This document shows positions 1 to 8,783 of a stretch of 64,000 bases of DNA, in pieces. Below the pieces are notes generated by a model. The model was not told where the DNA came from, did not search any database, and was given only the letters and a program-made list of their open reading frames with translations. Position numbers and translations under genes: made by a program. This DNA is from Sphingomonas hankookensis (GTDB taxonomy: Bacteria > Pseudomonadota > Alphaproteobacteria > Sphingomonadales > Sphingomonadaceae): NCBI RefSeq assembly GCF_022664465.1, contig NZ_JAKREV010000004.1, positions 62,001 through 126,000 on the forward strand, written 5' to 3'. Each line of letters starts with the position of its first letter. Positions within the stretch are counted from its first letter, which is position 1.

Positions 1-1
1 G

Positions 2-661
2 CTCGCGGCCGACCTGAAGCTCCACGATGCCAAGCTGACCGCCGACGATTATCTCTATCTGCGCACCACGATCGATGGCGCGGTGCTGCCCGACACGCCC
101 GACCGGCTGTTCGTCACTGCGCCCAAGCGGCCGGTGATCCTTGGCAGCAACGTCCTCGAACTCGACCTGCCCGGCGGCCGCCCGGCGCGTGACGGGTTCG
201 TCGACCTGTCGTTCGGCGCCAATGCCGATGGCGCGCGGACCTATTACCGGCTCGACGATGCCGACCCGCTGCCGCAGCCGCGCCTCGGCACCCGCGACCA
301 GCAGATCGCGACCGACGCGACCTTCCGCTGCCCCGCCGGTGCGCTCGCCAACCTGCTCGCCAACCGCAACTGGCCGGTCTGGCGCTACGAGTTCGACATG
401 GCGCGGGGCGGCGGCGCGGGGCAGACGACCCATGCGGCAGAGATCGACTATATTTTCAACGACCGCCGGGTCGGGCCGGTGTCGATGCAGGATTATTGGG
501 TCGCCTTCGCCACCACCGGCGATCCCAATGGCGACGGCCGCCCGGCATGGGCGCGCAGCGCCAAGGGCAAGCCCGCCAACATCCTGTTCGACGCGCGCGG
601 CGCCACCCCGCGCGACGGCGACATTCGCCCGGAAATCTGCAAGCTGCAGGGCGCGCTGTGA
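2..661 (+). CDS. Carboxylesterase family protein (3' part, truncated by window start)
   Basis: The frame is open from the first bases, so only the last 219 codons are present. The sequence matches the C-terminal part of type B carboxylesterases (alpha/beta hydrolases). The stretch TTHAAEIDYIF places a His where the catalytic His of this family lies, and a motif near SMQDYWVAFATTGDPN is typical of the end of the family. The nucleophile Ser elbow and any signal peptide would be upstream, outside the window. The stop TGA overlaps the GTG start of the next gene (GTGA), so the two are probably co-transcribed and translationally coupled. Ester hydrolysis is the family reaction; the substrate cannot be read from the sequence. 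Confidence 0.85.
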   Translation, partial: LAADLKLHDAKLTADDYLYLRTTIDGAVLPDTPDRLFVTAPKRPVILGSNVLELDLPGGRPARDGFVDLSFGANADGARTYYRLDDADPLPQPRLGTRDQQIATDATFRCPAGALANLLANRNWPVWRYEFDMARGGGAGQTTHAAEIDYIFNDRRVGPVSMQDYWVAFATTGDPNGDGRPAWARSAKGKPANILFDARGATPRDGDIRPEICKLQGAL

Positions 662-1383
662 CCGCCCGCCGCACCGTCCTCGCGCTCGCCGCCGCGGTCC
701 CGCTGCTCGGCGGGTGCAAGCTGGTGTCAGAGGTCCGCGATGCCCGGCACCAGCGCCAGTTGCAGACCGACTGGCCGTGGCTCGGCCGCTATGCCGCCGA
801 CAACGCCGCGCTCGCCAAGTCCGGCGTCGCGACCGACATCGTCTTCATGGGCGATTCGATTACCGAGGGGTGGCAGGGCAAGCGCCCCGACTATTTCCGC
901 CCCGGCCGGGTCTGTCGCGGGATCGGCGGGCAGACCACGCCGCAGATGGTGCTGCGCATGATGGCCGACGTTATCGCCCACCGCCCGAAATTCGTCCACA
1001 TCATGGGCGGGATCAACGACATCGCCGGCAATACCGGGCCGATGACGTTGGCGCAGACGCAGGACAATTTCGCCATGATGACGATGCTGGCGCGCGCCGC
1101 GGGCATCGGCGTGCTGCTGGGCAGTGTGCCGCCGACCGCCGGCATCCCGTGGCAACCCGACCTCGCCACCGTCGAGCCGGTCCGCGCGCTCAACCGCTGG
1201 CTGCGCGACTATGCGGGGCACCAAGGCGCGGCCTATGTCGACTATACCCCGGTGCTGGCGACGCCCGACGGCGCGATGCGGCCCGAGTACACCAATGACG
1301 GCCTGCATCCGCAGGCGCCGGGCTATGCCGCGATGGAAACGGCGCTGACCCCGGTGCTGCGCGCCAAGGGCCTGCCGGTCTGA
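658..1383 (+). CDS. SGNH/GDSL hydrolase lipoprotein
   Basis: A 241-aa lipoprotein esterase of the SGNH hydrolase superfamily. The start is GTG at 658, overlapping the preceding stop, because it gives a clean lipoprotein signal (Arg-Arg, a hydrophobic stretch, then LLGGC with Cys near residue 20). Block I is FMGDSITEG with the nucleophile Ser. Block III is GGINDI. Block V is NDGLHPQAPGY, carrying the Asp and His of the triad. This is the platelet-activating-factor acetylhydrolase-like type, acting on acetyl or acyl esters of sugars or lipids. It is predicted to be anchored in the outer or inner membrane facing the periplasm. Its coupling to the upstream esterase suggests a shared ester substrate, which is an inference. 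Confidence 0.88.
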   Translation: MTARRTVLALAAAVPLLGGCKLVSEVRDARHQRQLQTDWPWLGRYAADNAALAKSGVATDIVFMGDSITEGWQGKRPDYFRPGRVCRGIGGQTTPQMVLRMMADVIAHRPKFVHIMGGINDIAGNTGPMTLAQTQDNFAMMTMLARAAGIGVLLGSVPPTAGIPWQPDLATVEPVRALNRWLRDYAGHQGAAYVDYTPVLATPDGAMRPEYTNDGLHPQAPGYAAMETALTPVLRAKGLPV

Positions 1384-1508
1384 AGCTGAACGAACCCGTC
1401 CGACCCGCGACAATTCGGCACAATTTCCATCGGTTTGCGACAAACGTCTGCGACACGCGTTCGCCATTTTCGCTGTCGACCCTGGTGGTTCGAAAGAGGA
1501 GAAGAGGG

Positions 1509-1841
1509 ATGAAGAAGTTTGCATTGATGCTCGCCGGTCTCGGCGTCGCCATGACCGCGCTGCCCGCCGCCGCCCAGCCGTGGCAGTCGATCAACCAGCG
1601 CCAGGCGCAGATTGAACGCCGCATCGACCAGGGCATCCGCAACGGGTCGCTCAGCCGGCGCGAGGCGGTCAACCTGCGCGGTGAATTCCGCCAGATCGCC
1701 CAGCTCGAACAGCGCTATCGCCGCTCGAACGGCCTGTCGATGCAGGAACGCCGCGACCTCGACCGCCGCTTCAACGCGCTGTCGTACAAGGTCCGCGTCG
1801 ACAAGAACGACCGTAACGGTCGCCCGGGCTATCGGCGGTAA
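1509..1841 (+). CDS. Small secreted basic protein of unknown function
   Basis: A 110-aa protein starting MKKFALMLAGLGVAM, with a signal peptide ending at AAAQ. The start is ATG at 1509, preceded by a purine-rich GAGGAG ribosome-binding site. The mature part is highly charged and looks alpha-helical (QIERRIDQGIRNGSLSRREA, then QIAQLEQRYRRS), ending in a basic tail. Similar small periplasmic proteins are common in sphingomonads, but no function is known to me. It has its own 125-bp upstream region and is followed by a palindromic repeat. Confidence 0.7.
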   Translation: MKKFALMLAGLGVAMTALPAAAQPWQSINQRQAQIERRIDQGIRNGSLSRREAVNLRGEFRQIAQLEQRYRRSNGLSMQERRDLDRRFNALSYKVRVDKNDRNGRPGYRR

Positions 1842-1854
1842 GGCACTTCCCGCA

Positions 1855-2006
1855 CCCTCACCCTTCCGCGGCTTCGCCTCTCCCTCCCTCTCCCGCCGGG
1901 AGAGGAGCAGCGGGTGAACAGCATCCCATGCTGTTCAGGCCATGCCGGGGGCACGGCCGACCCGCTGCTGGGCCCGCCCGGCGCAGCCGGGTGGGAAGGG
2001 TGAGGG
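1855..2006. repeat. Palindromic intergenic repeat (variant of the CCTCCCC family)
   Basis: The ends are inverted copies (CCCTCACCCTT at the left, AAGGGTGAGGG at the right). The interior has CTCTCCC/GGGAGAG arms and a GCATCCCATGC palindrome. It fills the space between two convergent genes and could form a long hairpin that terminates both. It resembles the repeats at about 39.6, 47.8 and 59.9 kb but is more divergent. Confidence 0.6.
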
Positions 2007-2012
2007 CGACGG

Positions 2013-2900
2013 CTAACCCCCCGCGACGAACGCCCCGATCAACCCCGCTTCGTCGCCCAGCCGTCCGGCCACGACCACCGGCGTCGTGACTGGGGTGAGC
2101 AGGTTCGCGCGCACCCGCGCGTCCAGTGTGGCGATCAGCCCGCTGGCATTGGCCAGCCCGCCGCCGACCGGCACGATCGTCGCCGACGTCGCGTGCAACA
2201 GCATGGCGAGCGGCCCACCGACCAGGTCGCAATAATACTCGACCGTCGCCCGCGCCCGCGCTTCGCCGGCATCGGCCGCGCGCGTGATTGCGATGCTGTC
2301 GACCGCCTCGCCGTGCAGGAAGCCGTGCAGCCGCTCGATCCCGCGCGCGCTGCCGATCGTGTCGAGACACCCGTGCCGCCCGCATCCGCAGGCGAACACC
2401 GGCACCGCACCCGGCGCCCTGGGGCTGCCATGCACCACCTGCCCATGGCCCCATTCGCCGCCGATCCCGCCGGTACCGCTGACGATCCGCCCGCGCTCGA
2501 CCAGTCCGCCGCCGACCCCGGTGCCCAGAATGATGCCGAACACCCGGTCATGCCCCTGCGCCGCCCCCAGCGCCGCTTCGGCCAGCACGAACGCATCGGC
2601 ATCGTTCACCACCCGCACCGGCAGGTTCAGCGCGTCGCTCAGGTCGCGCGCCAGCGGCCGTCCGTCGATGCACGGGATGTTGGCGCTGGTGACGGTCCCG
2701 CCGATCGGGTCGACCAGCCCCGCGGTCGCGATCGACAGCGTATCGGTCGGCGCCGCCTGCACCGCATCGGCGAACACCGCGACGAACGCCGCCCAGTCGC
2801 CGACCGGCGTCGGCGTCTTGCGGCGCCAGCGGATCTGCGCATCGCTGCCGAACGCGGCGATATCGATGAACGACCCGCCGACATCGGCGCACAACCGCAT
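2013..2900 (-). CDS. ROK family sugar kinase
   Basis: A 295-aa kinase of the ROK family (glucokinase, fructokinase or N-acetylglucosamine kinase type), which phosphorylates a hexose or amino-hexose with ATP in the cytoplasm. Visible features are the N-terminal phosphate-binding loop DVGGSFID, the catalytic Asp in VVNDADAF, the glycine-rich ILGTGVGGG, and the ROK zinc motif CGCGRHGCLDT. The length is usual for the family. No helix-turn-helix precedes the kinase domain, so it is an enzyme rather than a NagC/XylR-type repressor. The start lies 5 bp after the stop of the M61 peptidase gene, so the two form an operon. The specific sugar cannot be assigned. Confidence 0.88.
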   Translation of the reverse strand: MRLCADVGGSFIDIAAFGSDAQIRWRRKTPTPVGDWAAFVAVFADAVQAAPTDTLSIATAGLVDPIGGTVTSANIPCIDGRPLARDLSDALNLPVRVVNDADAFVLAEAALGAAQGHDRVFGIILGTGVGGGLVERGRIVSGTGGIGGEWGHGQVVHGSPRAPGAVPVFACGCGRHGCLDTIGSARGIERLHGFLHGEAVDSIAITRAADAGEARARATVEYYCDLVGGPLAMLLHATSATIVPVGGGLANASGLIATLDARVRANLLTPVTTPVVVAGRLGDEAGLIGAFVAGG

Positions 2901-2905
2901 GGCGC

Positions 2906-4780
2906 TTACTCCGCGCCCAGCCAATTCGCGCGGAAGCTCCGCTGTGCGGCAGTCGGCGCGCGCCCGACCGTCTCGCCCCGCACGATCTCCAGCGTCGGAT
3001 CGGCCGCCGGGGTCAGTGTCGCCGTCCGCTCGATCCCGCGCTGGCGATAGCGCAGCTCGACCGGCGTACCGGGTTTCAGCGCCGCGACCGCCGCATCCCA
3101 TCCGGCGACCGTCGTGACCGGCTGCCCGCCGATCGACCGGATCACATCGCCGCGATCGACGCCAGCGGCGAACAGCGGCGTGTTCTGCGCCGGCGACAGT
3201 GCCAGCGCGACGCCACCCTCGTCCTGCGTCGCAGTCGCCCGCCCGACCCAGCCCTTGCCCGGAGCCGCCGCGCGCAGCACCAGCCCGGCCTGATCGAGCA
3301 GCGGGGCGAAGTCGGGCAGGAAGCTGCCCTCGATCGACCGGTCGAAGAACTGGTCGGCAAACGCCTTGTCCCCGGTCAGCGTCGCCAGCGCGACGCGCAG
3401 GTCGGCGGGAGCATAGGCCCGCTCGGTCGCGCCATGCGTCTGCCACAACAGCCGCATGTAATCGTCCAGCGTCTTGCCCGGAAACCGCTGCCGCAGCTGC
3501 AGGTCGAGCGACAGGCCGATCACCGCGCCATACGGATAATAGGACACGAAGATGTTCGGCTCGACCGGATCGATCGCGGTCGCCGCATCGACGAATGGTG
3601 CGCGGAGACTCATCTCCTGCGGCGATGCGTTGATTCGTGTCGCGATCCGCGCCGGGCTGTTCACCACCCCGTTCACCATCGCACCCATTTCGCCCAGATA
3701 GTCGTCGACCGATGCCAGCCCTGCGCGACGGATCGCCAGCGGCCCGTAATAGCTGGTGAACCCCTCGGCCAGCCACAGTGACGGCGTCGGGTTCGCACGG
3801 GTGAAGTCGAACGGCTCCAGCTCGCGCGGGCGCAGCCGCTCGACGTTCCAGCTGTGGAAGAACTCGTGCGCCAGCGTGCCGAGCTGGTCGTCCTTGGCCT
3901 CGGCCAGCGACCGGCGATCGGTGATGATCGTCGAGTTGCGATGCTCCATCCCGTCCCCCGCGATCGACGGGCGGTAATCGGCGATGAAGGTATAGGTGCC
4001 GAAATCGTAAGGGGCGGGTGCGCCGAAGATTTTGATCTCCTCCGCCACCACCTTCTTCGCCTTTTCGGTGAAGCGGTCCATGTCGGCGGCGGTGCCGTCG
4101 TGATGCAGCGCGAGGCGGAAGGTCTTGCCGCCTTCCTGCCATTCGCGGACCATGTGGTTCGACAGCTCGGTCGGGCTGTCCATGAAATATTGCAGGTTCG
4201 GCGCCCAATAGGTGCCGGGCGTATCGGCGGCGGGCAGCTGCGTCGCGACCTTCCATGTCGGGTCGGGGCTCTGGAACCGCACCCGAATCGGCTGCGCGTC
4301 GTATCCGGTCGCCCACAGGAACGTCGCGGGCATGTTCAGATGCGCATGGGTCGCGTCGATCTGCGCATAGGTGCCGTCCCCCCGGTCGCCATACAGCGTG
4401 TAGGTGACGTTGACCGTCCCGTCATGCCCGTCGACGCTCCAGCCATAGGGATCGGTCCGCGTCAGCTTCAGCGGCCGCCCCGCGCCGTCGGTCGCGCTGA
4501 CGTCATAGACGTTCTTGGCGAATTCGTGGATTGCATAACGCCCCGGTGACGACCGCGACATCTGCACGCGCAACGGGCCGGCGGGCACCCCGCTCCAGGT
4601 CGCGGCGATCCGCGCGCGATGATGCCTCGCCTGCGGGAACGACACGTCATAGCGCACCCGGGCGCTCGCACCCGGATCGCGCTGCGGGGCGGCAACGGTC
4701 ACGGGGGCGGGCGCGGTCTGCGCTAGCGCGGGCAGGGCAAGACATGAGCCGAGCAACGCGGCGACCAGCGAACGAACCAT
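2906..4780 (-). CDS. M61 family glycyl aminopeptidase with PDZ domain
   Basis: A 624-aa exported zinc metallopeptidase of family M61. The ATG at 4780 is chosen because it opens a signal peptide (MVRSLVAALLGSCLALPALA) and follows an AAGGGG ribosome-binding site; the frame extends further upstream without supporting features. The N-terminal beta domain runs to about residue 240. The zinc site HEFFHSWN lies at residues 305-312, with the third ligand Glu in LAEGFTSYYG some 30 residues on. A PDZ domain lies near the C-terminus (LFAAGVDRGDVIRSIGGQPV). Family members cleave N-terminal Gly or Ala and are thought to act in the periplasm. It shares an operon with the ROK kinase. Confidence 0.92.
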   Translation of the reverse strand: MVRSLVAALLGSCLALPALAQTAPAPVTVAAPQRDPGASARVRYDVSFPQARHHRARIAATWSGVPAGPLRVQMSRSSPGRYAIHEFAKNVYDVSATDGAGRPLKLTRTDPYGWSVDGHDGTVNVTYTLYGDRGDGTYAQIDATHAHLNMPATFLWATGYDAQPIRVRFQSPDPTWKVATQLPAADTPGTYWAPNLQYFMDSPTELSNHMVREWQEGGKTFRLALHHDGTAADMDRFTEKAKKVVAEEIKIFGAPAPYDFGTYTFIADYRPSIAGDGMEHRNSTIITDRRSLAEAKDDQLGTLAHEFFHSWNVERLRPRELEPFDFTRANPTPSLWLAEGFTSYYGPLAIRRAGLASVDDYLGEMGAMVNGVVNSPARIATRINASPQEMSLRAPFVDAATAIDPVEPNIFVSYYPYGAVIGLSLDLQLRQRFPGKTLDDYMRLLWQTHGATERAYAPADLRVALATLTGDKAFADQFFDRSIEGSFLPDFAPLLDQAGLVLRAAAPGKGWVGRATATQDEGGVALALSPAQNTPLFAAGVDRGDVIRSIGGQPVTTVAGWDAAVAALKPGTPVELRYRQRGIERTATLTPAADPTLEIVRGETVGRAPTAAQRSFRANWLGAE

Positions 4781-4865
4781 GGCAATTCCCCTTCGAGTTG
4801 CCGGTGCTTGTAGCGGGCGTTCGGGGCGTTGGGAAAGGGCAGGGTGGGGGTACGGTTGGCGGCGG

Positions 4866-5690
4866 CTATATCCCGTAGAATTCCTTCGCCGCACCCCCCA
4901 TCAACCGCGCCCATTCCGCTTCCGACAACCCACCGGTCAACGCCCGCGTCGTCGCCAGCCAGTCGCCATAGTCATCCCCCGCCGCAGACAGCACCGGCCA
5001 GTCGCTACCCCACATCACCCGGTCGCCGAACCACCCCAGCACCCGTTCGACCACCCCCGCCAACGCCGCCGGATCGTCCCCTGCCGCCTGTTCGGTGCGC
5101 AGCCCGGACAGCTTGCACCACACGTTCTTCTGCCCGGCCAGCGCCGCCATTCCGGCCGCCCAGTCGGCATCGCCCGGCGGTACCGGCTTGGCGGCATGGT
5201 CGATCACGATCGGCAGGTCGGGCCGGCGATCCGCGAACGTCGCCAGCATGGCCAGATGCCGCGGCTGCACCAGCGCATCGAACCGCAGCCCGCCCGCGAC
5301 CATCGCCGTGACGCCCCGCGCCACATCGTCCCGCAGCAGCCAGTCGCTGTCCGGAATCGCCTGCAGCATCGGTCGCAATCCCAACAGCTTGCGCCGCCTC
5401 ACCAGCGCCGCGATCCGCGCCGGGGCGGTCGGCGTGTTCAGCGCGACCCAGCCGACCACCCCCGCGACCCACGGATCATCCTCCGCCAGTTCCAGCAACC
5501 AGTCGGTTTCGCGATCGTCGGTCTGCGCCTGCACCAGCACCACCCGCCCGACCGGCGCGTTGCCCATCGCCGCGCGTGCATCGCCCAGGCTGTGGCTGCG
5601 ATACAAGCCGCCATCGCCCGCCGCCGGCCAGCCATGAAACGCCGCATCGATCCGCCACACATGCAGATGCGCGTCGACGATATCCGTCAT
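4866..5690 (-). CDS. Amidohydrolase 2 family protein, probable sugar lactonase
   Basis: A 274-aa TIM-barrel metal hydrolase of the amidohydrolase-2 family (COG3618). Metal-ligand motifs are DAHLHVW at the N-terminus, VIDHAAKP near residue 160 and MWGSDWPV near residue 225. Characterised relatives include L-fucono-1,5-lactonase and L-rhamnono-lactonase, which open sugar lactones. That would supply the lactonase step missing from the L-fucose operon at 26.3-29.7 kb, but the link is inference, as the gene stands about 20 kb away. The start is the ATG at 5690 (MTDIVDAHLHVW), which matches the family; the upstream in-frame extension has no features. Confidence 0.85.
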   Translation of the reverse strand: MTDIVDAHLHVWRIDAAFHGWPAAGDGGLYRSHSLGDARAAMGNAPVGRVVLVQAQTDDRETDWLLELAEDDPWVAGVVGWVALNTPTAPARIAALVRRRKLLGLRPMLQAIPDSDWLLRDDVARGVTAMVAGGLRFDALVQPRHLAMLATFADRRPDLPIVIDHAAKPVPPGDADWAAGMAALAGQKNVWCKLSGLRTEQAAGDDPAALAGVVERVLGWFGDRVMWGSDWPVLSAAGDDYGDWLATTRALTGGLSEAEWARLMGGAAKEFYGI

Positions 5691-5748
5691 CCCGTCCCCC
5701 TCATCGCCGGCAGAGTGGCGCGGGGCAGGGGCGCAACGCAACCCTCCT

Positions 5749-5777
5749 CGTCATCCCGGGTCAAGCCCGGAGTGACG
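5749..5777. repeat. Short palindrome of the GTCATCCCGGG...CCCGGAGTGAC type
   Basis: A near-perfect inverted repeat (CGTCATCCCGGG, then CCCGGAGTGACG) between the amidohydrolase start and the decarboxylase stop. Related units occur at 8407, 46740 and 54988. Confidence 0.65.
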
Positions 5778-5789
5778 AAGGTCGTTTCC

Positions 5790-6701
5790 CTAAATCTCTT
5801 CCACCACCACCCGTTCGAACAGCACGTCGCCCGCCCGCACCCGGTCGCCGGTCATGACCCCGTCCGCCACCACGAACGGCGCGGGCAGCAGCAGGACGAT
5901 GGTCGATCCATGTTCGAACCACCCCATCTCCGCGCCCTGCGTCAGCGGCACGTCGCACGTCGCGATCGGCTCCGCCCGCTCGCGCAGCAGCTTGACCGTG
6001 TCGAGGAACGTCAGCCGGATCGCCGCCACCAATATCGCCGCCACCGGCACCAGCAGCATCGGCGTCCCGTCCGCCAATCGCATCCGCACCGTCGCCCGCT
6101 CGTTGCGGCAATAGAGCCGGTCGACCCGCTTCAGTGCCGGCGGATTGACGTTGAAACAGTCGCCCGGAAAATAGCGCACCCGGTCGACCCGCCCGTCCTG
6201 TGGCGCATGGAAGCGGTGATACATCCCCGCGGTCAGCCGCAGCGTAACGAAGCTCCCGCCCAGATACGCCTCACCCTCGCCCCCGGTCAGTTCGGCGATC
6301 GAATAGCGTTTCCCCTTGGCCTGCACGATCGAATCGCCGGTGATCGCCCCGCTGGCGACGATGATCCCGTCGGACGGCGCCGCCACCTGATGGGCCTGTG
6401 CCCGGAACGTCCGCGCGCCCGGCCGCAACCGGCGGATGAAGCACGCATGCATCGACGGCCAGCGCGTCTCCGCCGCATCGGACAGGTCGACGTCGCAAAA
6501 GGTCCGCCACACCGCGATCGACGCCTTGGCGACCAGCGGCTGCTCGACCTTGCTGAACCACCCCATCGCGCGCGTGCATGTCCGGCGCGGCAGCCAGTTG
6601 GTCGCGGCATAGTTCAGCGATTCGAGTTCGGTCAGCCTCGCGATGGCGCGGTTGAGGCGGGAGGGAGCGGGCGAGGGGGCGGTGCGGTCCATGGCCGTCA
6701 T
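5790..6701 (-). CDS. psd: Phosphatidylserine decarboxylase proenzyme
   Basis: A 303-aa protein that converts phosphatidylserine to phosphatidylethanolamine at the inner membrane. The pyruvoyl-forming self-cleavage site is the HGST motif at residues 264-267 (usually LGST). The Asp-His-Ser triad is visible as APSDG, YHRFHAP and that Ser. The length resembles the E. coli enzyme rather than the shorter archaetidylserine decarboxylases. The ATG at 6701 is selected because AAGGA lies 7 nt upstream; a TTG at 6704 and an ATG at 6692 are alternatives. It is divergent from the aminotransferase gene with only 35 bp between the two start codons. Confidence 0.92.
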   Translation of the reverse strand: MTAMDRTAPSPAPSRLNRAIARLTELESLNYAATNWLPRRTCTRAMGWFSKVEQPLVAKASIAVWRTFCDVDLSDAAETRWPSMHACFIRRLRPGARTFRAQAHQVAAPSDGIIVASGAITGDSIVQAKGKRYSIAELTGGEGEAYLGGSFVTLRLTAGMYHRFHAPQDGRVDRVRYFPGDCFNVNPPALKRVDRLYCRNERATVRMRLADGTPMLLVPVAAILVAAIRLTFLDTVKLLRERAEPIATCDVPLTQGAEMGWFEHGSTIVLLLPAPFVVADGVMTGDRVRAGDVLFERVVVEEI

Positions 6702-6736
6702 CAATATTTCCTTATCGGGTCATATTCGCGTCAGTC

Positions 6737-8389
6737 ATGATGCCTCTCGCCCTCGCATTCGCCGCCGGCGTCGCCGGTCTTGCCGCCACCAAGGGCCGCG
6801 CCCGCCTTCGGCTCAGCCGTGCCAAGCATGGCTCGCTGACCGGCCATGTCCGCTGGGGCCAGCGGATCGCGCGTCAGATCGCCTTCTACGACTATGACGA
6901 TGCCCGCTTCTTCGCCGCCGATGATGCACCGGCCGCGGTCGCCGCGCAGCGTCGCGCCGGCTTCGACCGCCTGTCCGCGCTCTACGCAGAGCGCTTCCCC
7001 AAGACCGTCGCCGCGACGAAGGACCTGCGCGAAGGACTGTCCGACCTGCAATTCACCGGCCGCTACCGCGTACCGTTCCAGTTCAGCGCGAAGGTCCGCG
7101 AACACCTCGCTACCGGCGCCTTCTACCAATCGTCGTCGGGCGTCACCGTCACCGACCTCGACGGTAACGTCTTCTACGACCTTGCCGGCTCCTACGGCGT
7201 CAACCTGTTCGGCCATGATTTCTACAAGGATTGTATCGCGCAAGGCGCCGCCCGCGTTGCCGAACTCGGCCCGGTCCTCGGCAGCTACCACCCGGTCATC
7301 ACCGCCAATGTCGATCGGTTGAAGGCGATCAGCGGCATGGACGAGGTGTCGTTCCACATGTCCGGCACCGAAGCGGTGATGCAGGCGGTGCGCCTCGCGC
7401 GTTACCATACCGGCCGCCGCCGCGTGGTGCGCTTTGCCGGGGCCTATCATGGCTGGTGGGGCGATGTGCAGCCGGGCATCGGCAACCCGACCCCGGCCGA
7501 CAACACGCTGACGCTGTCCGAACTGTCCGACCGGACGCTGCAGGTGCTGGCCACGCGCAAGGATATCGCCTGCGTGCTGGTCAACCCGTTGCAGGCGATG
7601 CACCCCAACAAGGGCGCCCCGTCCGACGGCACGCTGATCGACAGCAGCCGCAGCGCGCACCTCGACCGGGCCGCCTATCACGACTGGCTGGTGCGCCTGC
7701 GCGAGGTGTGCAGCAAGGCCGGCATCGTCCTGATCTTCGACGAGGTCTTCATGGGCTTCCGCCTTGCGCGCGGCGGCATGGCGGAAGCGTTCGGCGTCCA
7801 GCCCGACATGGTCACCTATGGCAAGACGCTGGGCGGCGGCCTCCCCATCGGCGTCGTCTGCGGCCGCGCGGACCTGATGCGACGTTTCCGCCCCGAACAG
7901 CCCGCCGATATCTGCTTTGCCCGCGGCACCTTCAACGCGCATCCGTATGTGATGGGGGCGATGGACGTGTTCCTCGAACGGCTTGATTCGCCTGAAGTGC
8001 AGGCGATGTACGAGGGTGTCGACGCCCGCTGGGACGCCCGCCTCGACCAGTTCAACGCCGCCATGGCCGCTGCCGACCTGCCGGTCCGTGCGGCGGGGAT
8101 GCAGACGGTGTGGACGATCACCTATGCCGTACCGTCACGCTACAACTGGATGCTGCAATATTATGCGCGCGCGGAAGGGCTGGCGCTCAGCTGGGTCGGC
8201 ACCGGCCGCCTGATCTTCAGCCTGAACTATGACGATGCGTCGTTTGCGGAGGTGGTGCGTCGGTTCGTGAAGGCGGCGCAGGCGTGTCAGGCAGACGGTT
8301 GGTGGTGGACCGCACCCGACACCACCAACAAGATGCTGCGACGACAGGTGCTGAAGGAAACCCTGTCGCGCCGGCTGGGGCGGGGGTGA
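6737..8389 (+). CDS. Class III PLP-dependent aminotransferase (GSAM-like), membrane-anchored
   Basis: A 550-aa protein whose core, residues about 110-510, is a fold-type I aminotransferase close to glutamate-1-semialdehyde aminomutase. It has the PLP Lys in YGKTLGGGLPIG, the Asp in IFDEVFMGFR, and SFHMSGTEAVM for phosphate binding. Unlike HemL it has a 100-residue N-terminal extension starting with a hydrophobic segment (MMPLALAFAAGVAGLAA) and a basic C-terminal tail. The organism makes aminolevulinate by hemA (39.8 kb), so a haem role is unlikely. Its divergent pairing with phosphatidylserine decarboxylase suggests an amino-lipid substrate, which is inference. There are two ATG codons in tandem (6737 and 6740) and no clear ribosome-binding site. 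Confidence 0.85.
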   Translation: MMPLALAFAAGVAGLAATKGRARLRLSRAKHGSLTGHVRWGQRIARQIAFYDYDDARFFAADDAPAAVAAQRRAGFDRLSALYAERFPKTVAATKDLREGLSDLQFTGRYRVPFQFSAKVREHLATGAFYQSSSGVTVTDLDGNVFYDLAGSYGVNLFGHDFYKDCIAQGAARVAELGPVLGSYHPVITANVDRLKAISGMDEVSFHMSGTEAVMQAVRLARYHTGRRRVVRFAGAYHGWWGDVQPGIGNPTPADNTLTLSELSDRTLQVLATRKDIACVLVNPLQAMHPNKGAPSDGTLIDSSRSAHLDRAAYHDWLVRLREVCSKAGIVLIFDEVFMGFRLARGGMAEAFGVQPDMVTYGKTLGGGLPIGVVCGRADLMRRFRPEQPADICFARGTFNAHPYVMGAMDVFLERLDSPEVQAMYEGVDARWDARLDQFNAAMAAADLPVRAAGMQTVWTITYAVPSRYNWMLQYYARAEGLALSWVGTGRLIFSLNYDDASFAEVVRRFVKAAQACQADGWWWTAPDTTNKMLRRQVLKETLSRRLGRG

Positions 8390-8406
8390 GAGCGAAAAGC
8401 CATTTT

Positions 8407-8436
8407 CGTCACCACGGACTTGATCCGGGGTCCCGC
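8407..8436. repeat. Short intergenic palindrome (GTCACC...GGACTTGATCCGGGG)
   Basis: This is part of the same repeat family as 5749-5777. It contains CGGACTTGATCCGG, an imperfect inverted repeat, between two convergent genes. Confidence 0.5.
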
Positions 8437-8492
8437 TTCCTCTTCGCGCGGTTAGAATGTGCGACCCCGGCGCAAGCCAGCCGGATCGCCAG

Positions 8493-8783
8493 CTACAAAT
8501 GACGGATATGATCCATGCGACGATGCAATATTCGTACGACTGCGATCCCATAATCGGTCGGTCGGAAGAAGATCACATGCTGCCCGACCGACCGTCGTCG
8601 ATATCCGGACCGGATATGGTCGCAACTGGCAGCCTGCATCGGTGCGTCGGCAGATGCACGAAACGCGGCTTCGATCCGATCGGCATAGGCCATTGCCCGC
8701 GGCAAACCCCATGCCGCGACACTGTGATCGAATATCGCGTCCAGATCGCCTCGTGCTGCCGGCGTCAGCCGGACCTCAGCCAT
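8493..8783 (-). CDS. parE: ParE-type toxin of a type II toxin-antitoxin pair
   Basis: A 96-aa protein of the RelE/ParE superfamily. The sequence runs from an N-terminal helix pair (LTPAARGDLDAIFDHSVAAW) into the beta strands IRSGYRRRSVGQHVIFFR, with a C-terminal VVRILHRRMD, all typical of ParE. Characterised ParE toxins poison DNA gyrase. The start ATG at 8783 overlaps the end of the antitoxin gene by 8 bp, the standard antitoxin-first arrangement. The length is normal and no lesion is seen, so the pair is probably functional. Confidence 0.88.
   Translation of the reverse strand: MAEVRLTPAARGDLDAIFDHSVAAWGLPRAMAYADRIEAAFRASADAPMQAASCDHIRSGYRRRSVGQHVIFFRPTDYGIAVVRILHRRMDHIRHL

Noticed and set aside
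2013..4316. A 767-codon frame spanning the ROK kinase and part of the M61 gene
   Set aside because: Only the part after 2900 encodes the kinase; upstream it is out of frame with the M61 peptidase. A kinase-peptidase fusion is therefore not supported.
4779..6740. A 653-codon open frame on the plus strand
   Set aside because: It is antisense to the amidohydrolase and phosphatidylserine decarboxylase genes and its composition (Arg, Pro, His, Gln) shows no real protein.
6737..8389. Glutamate-1-semialdehyde aminomutase (hemL) assignment
   Set aside because: The long membrane-like N-terminus, the tail and the presence of a C4-pathway hemA argue against a haem role.
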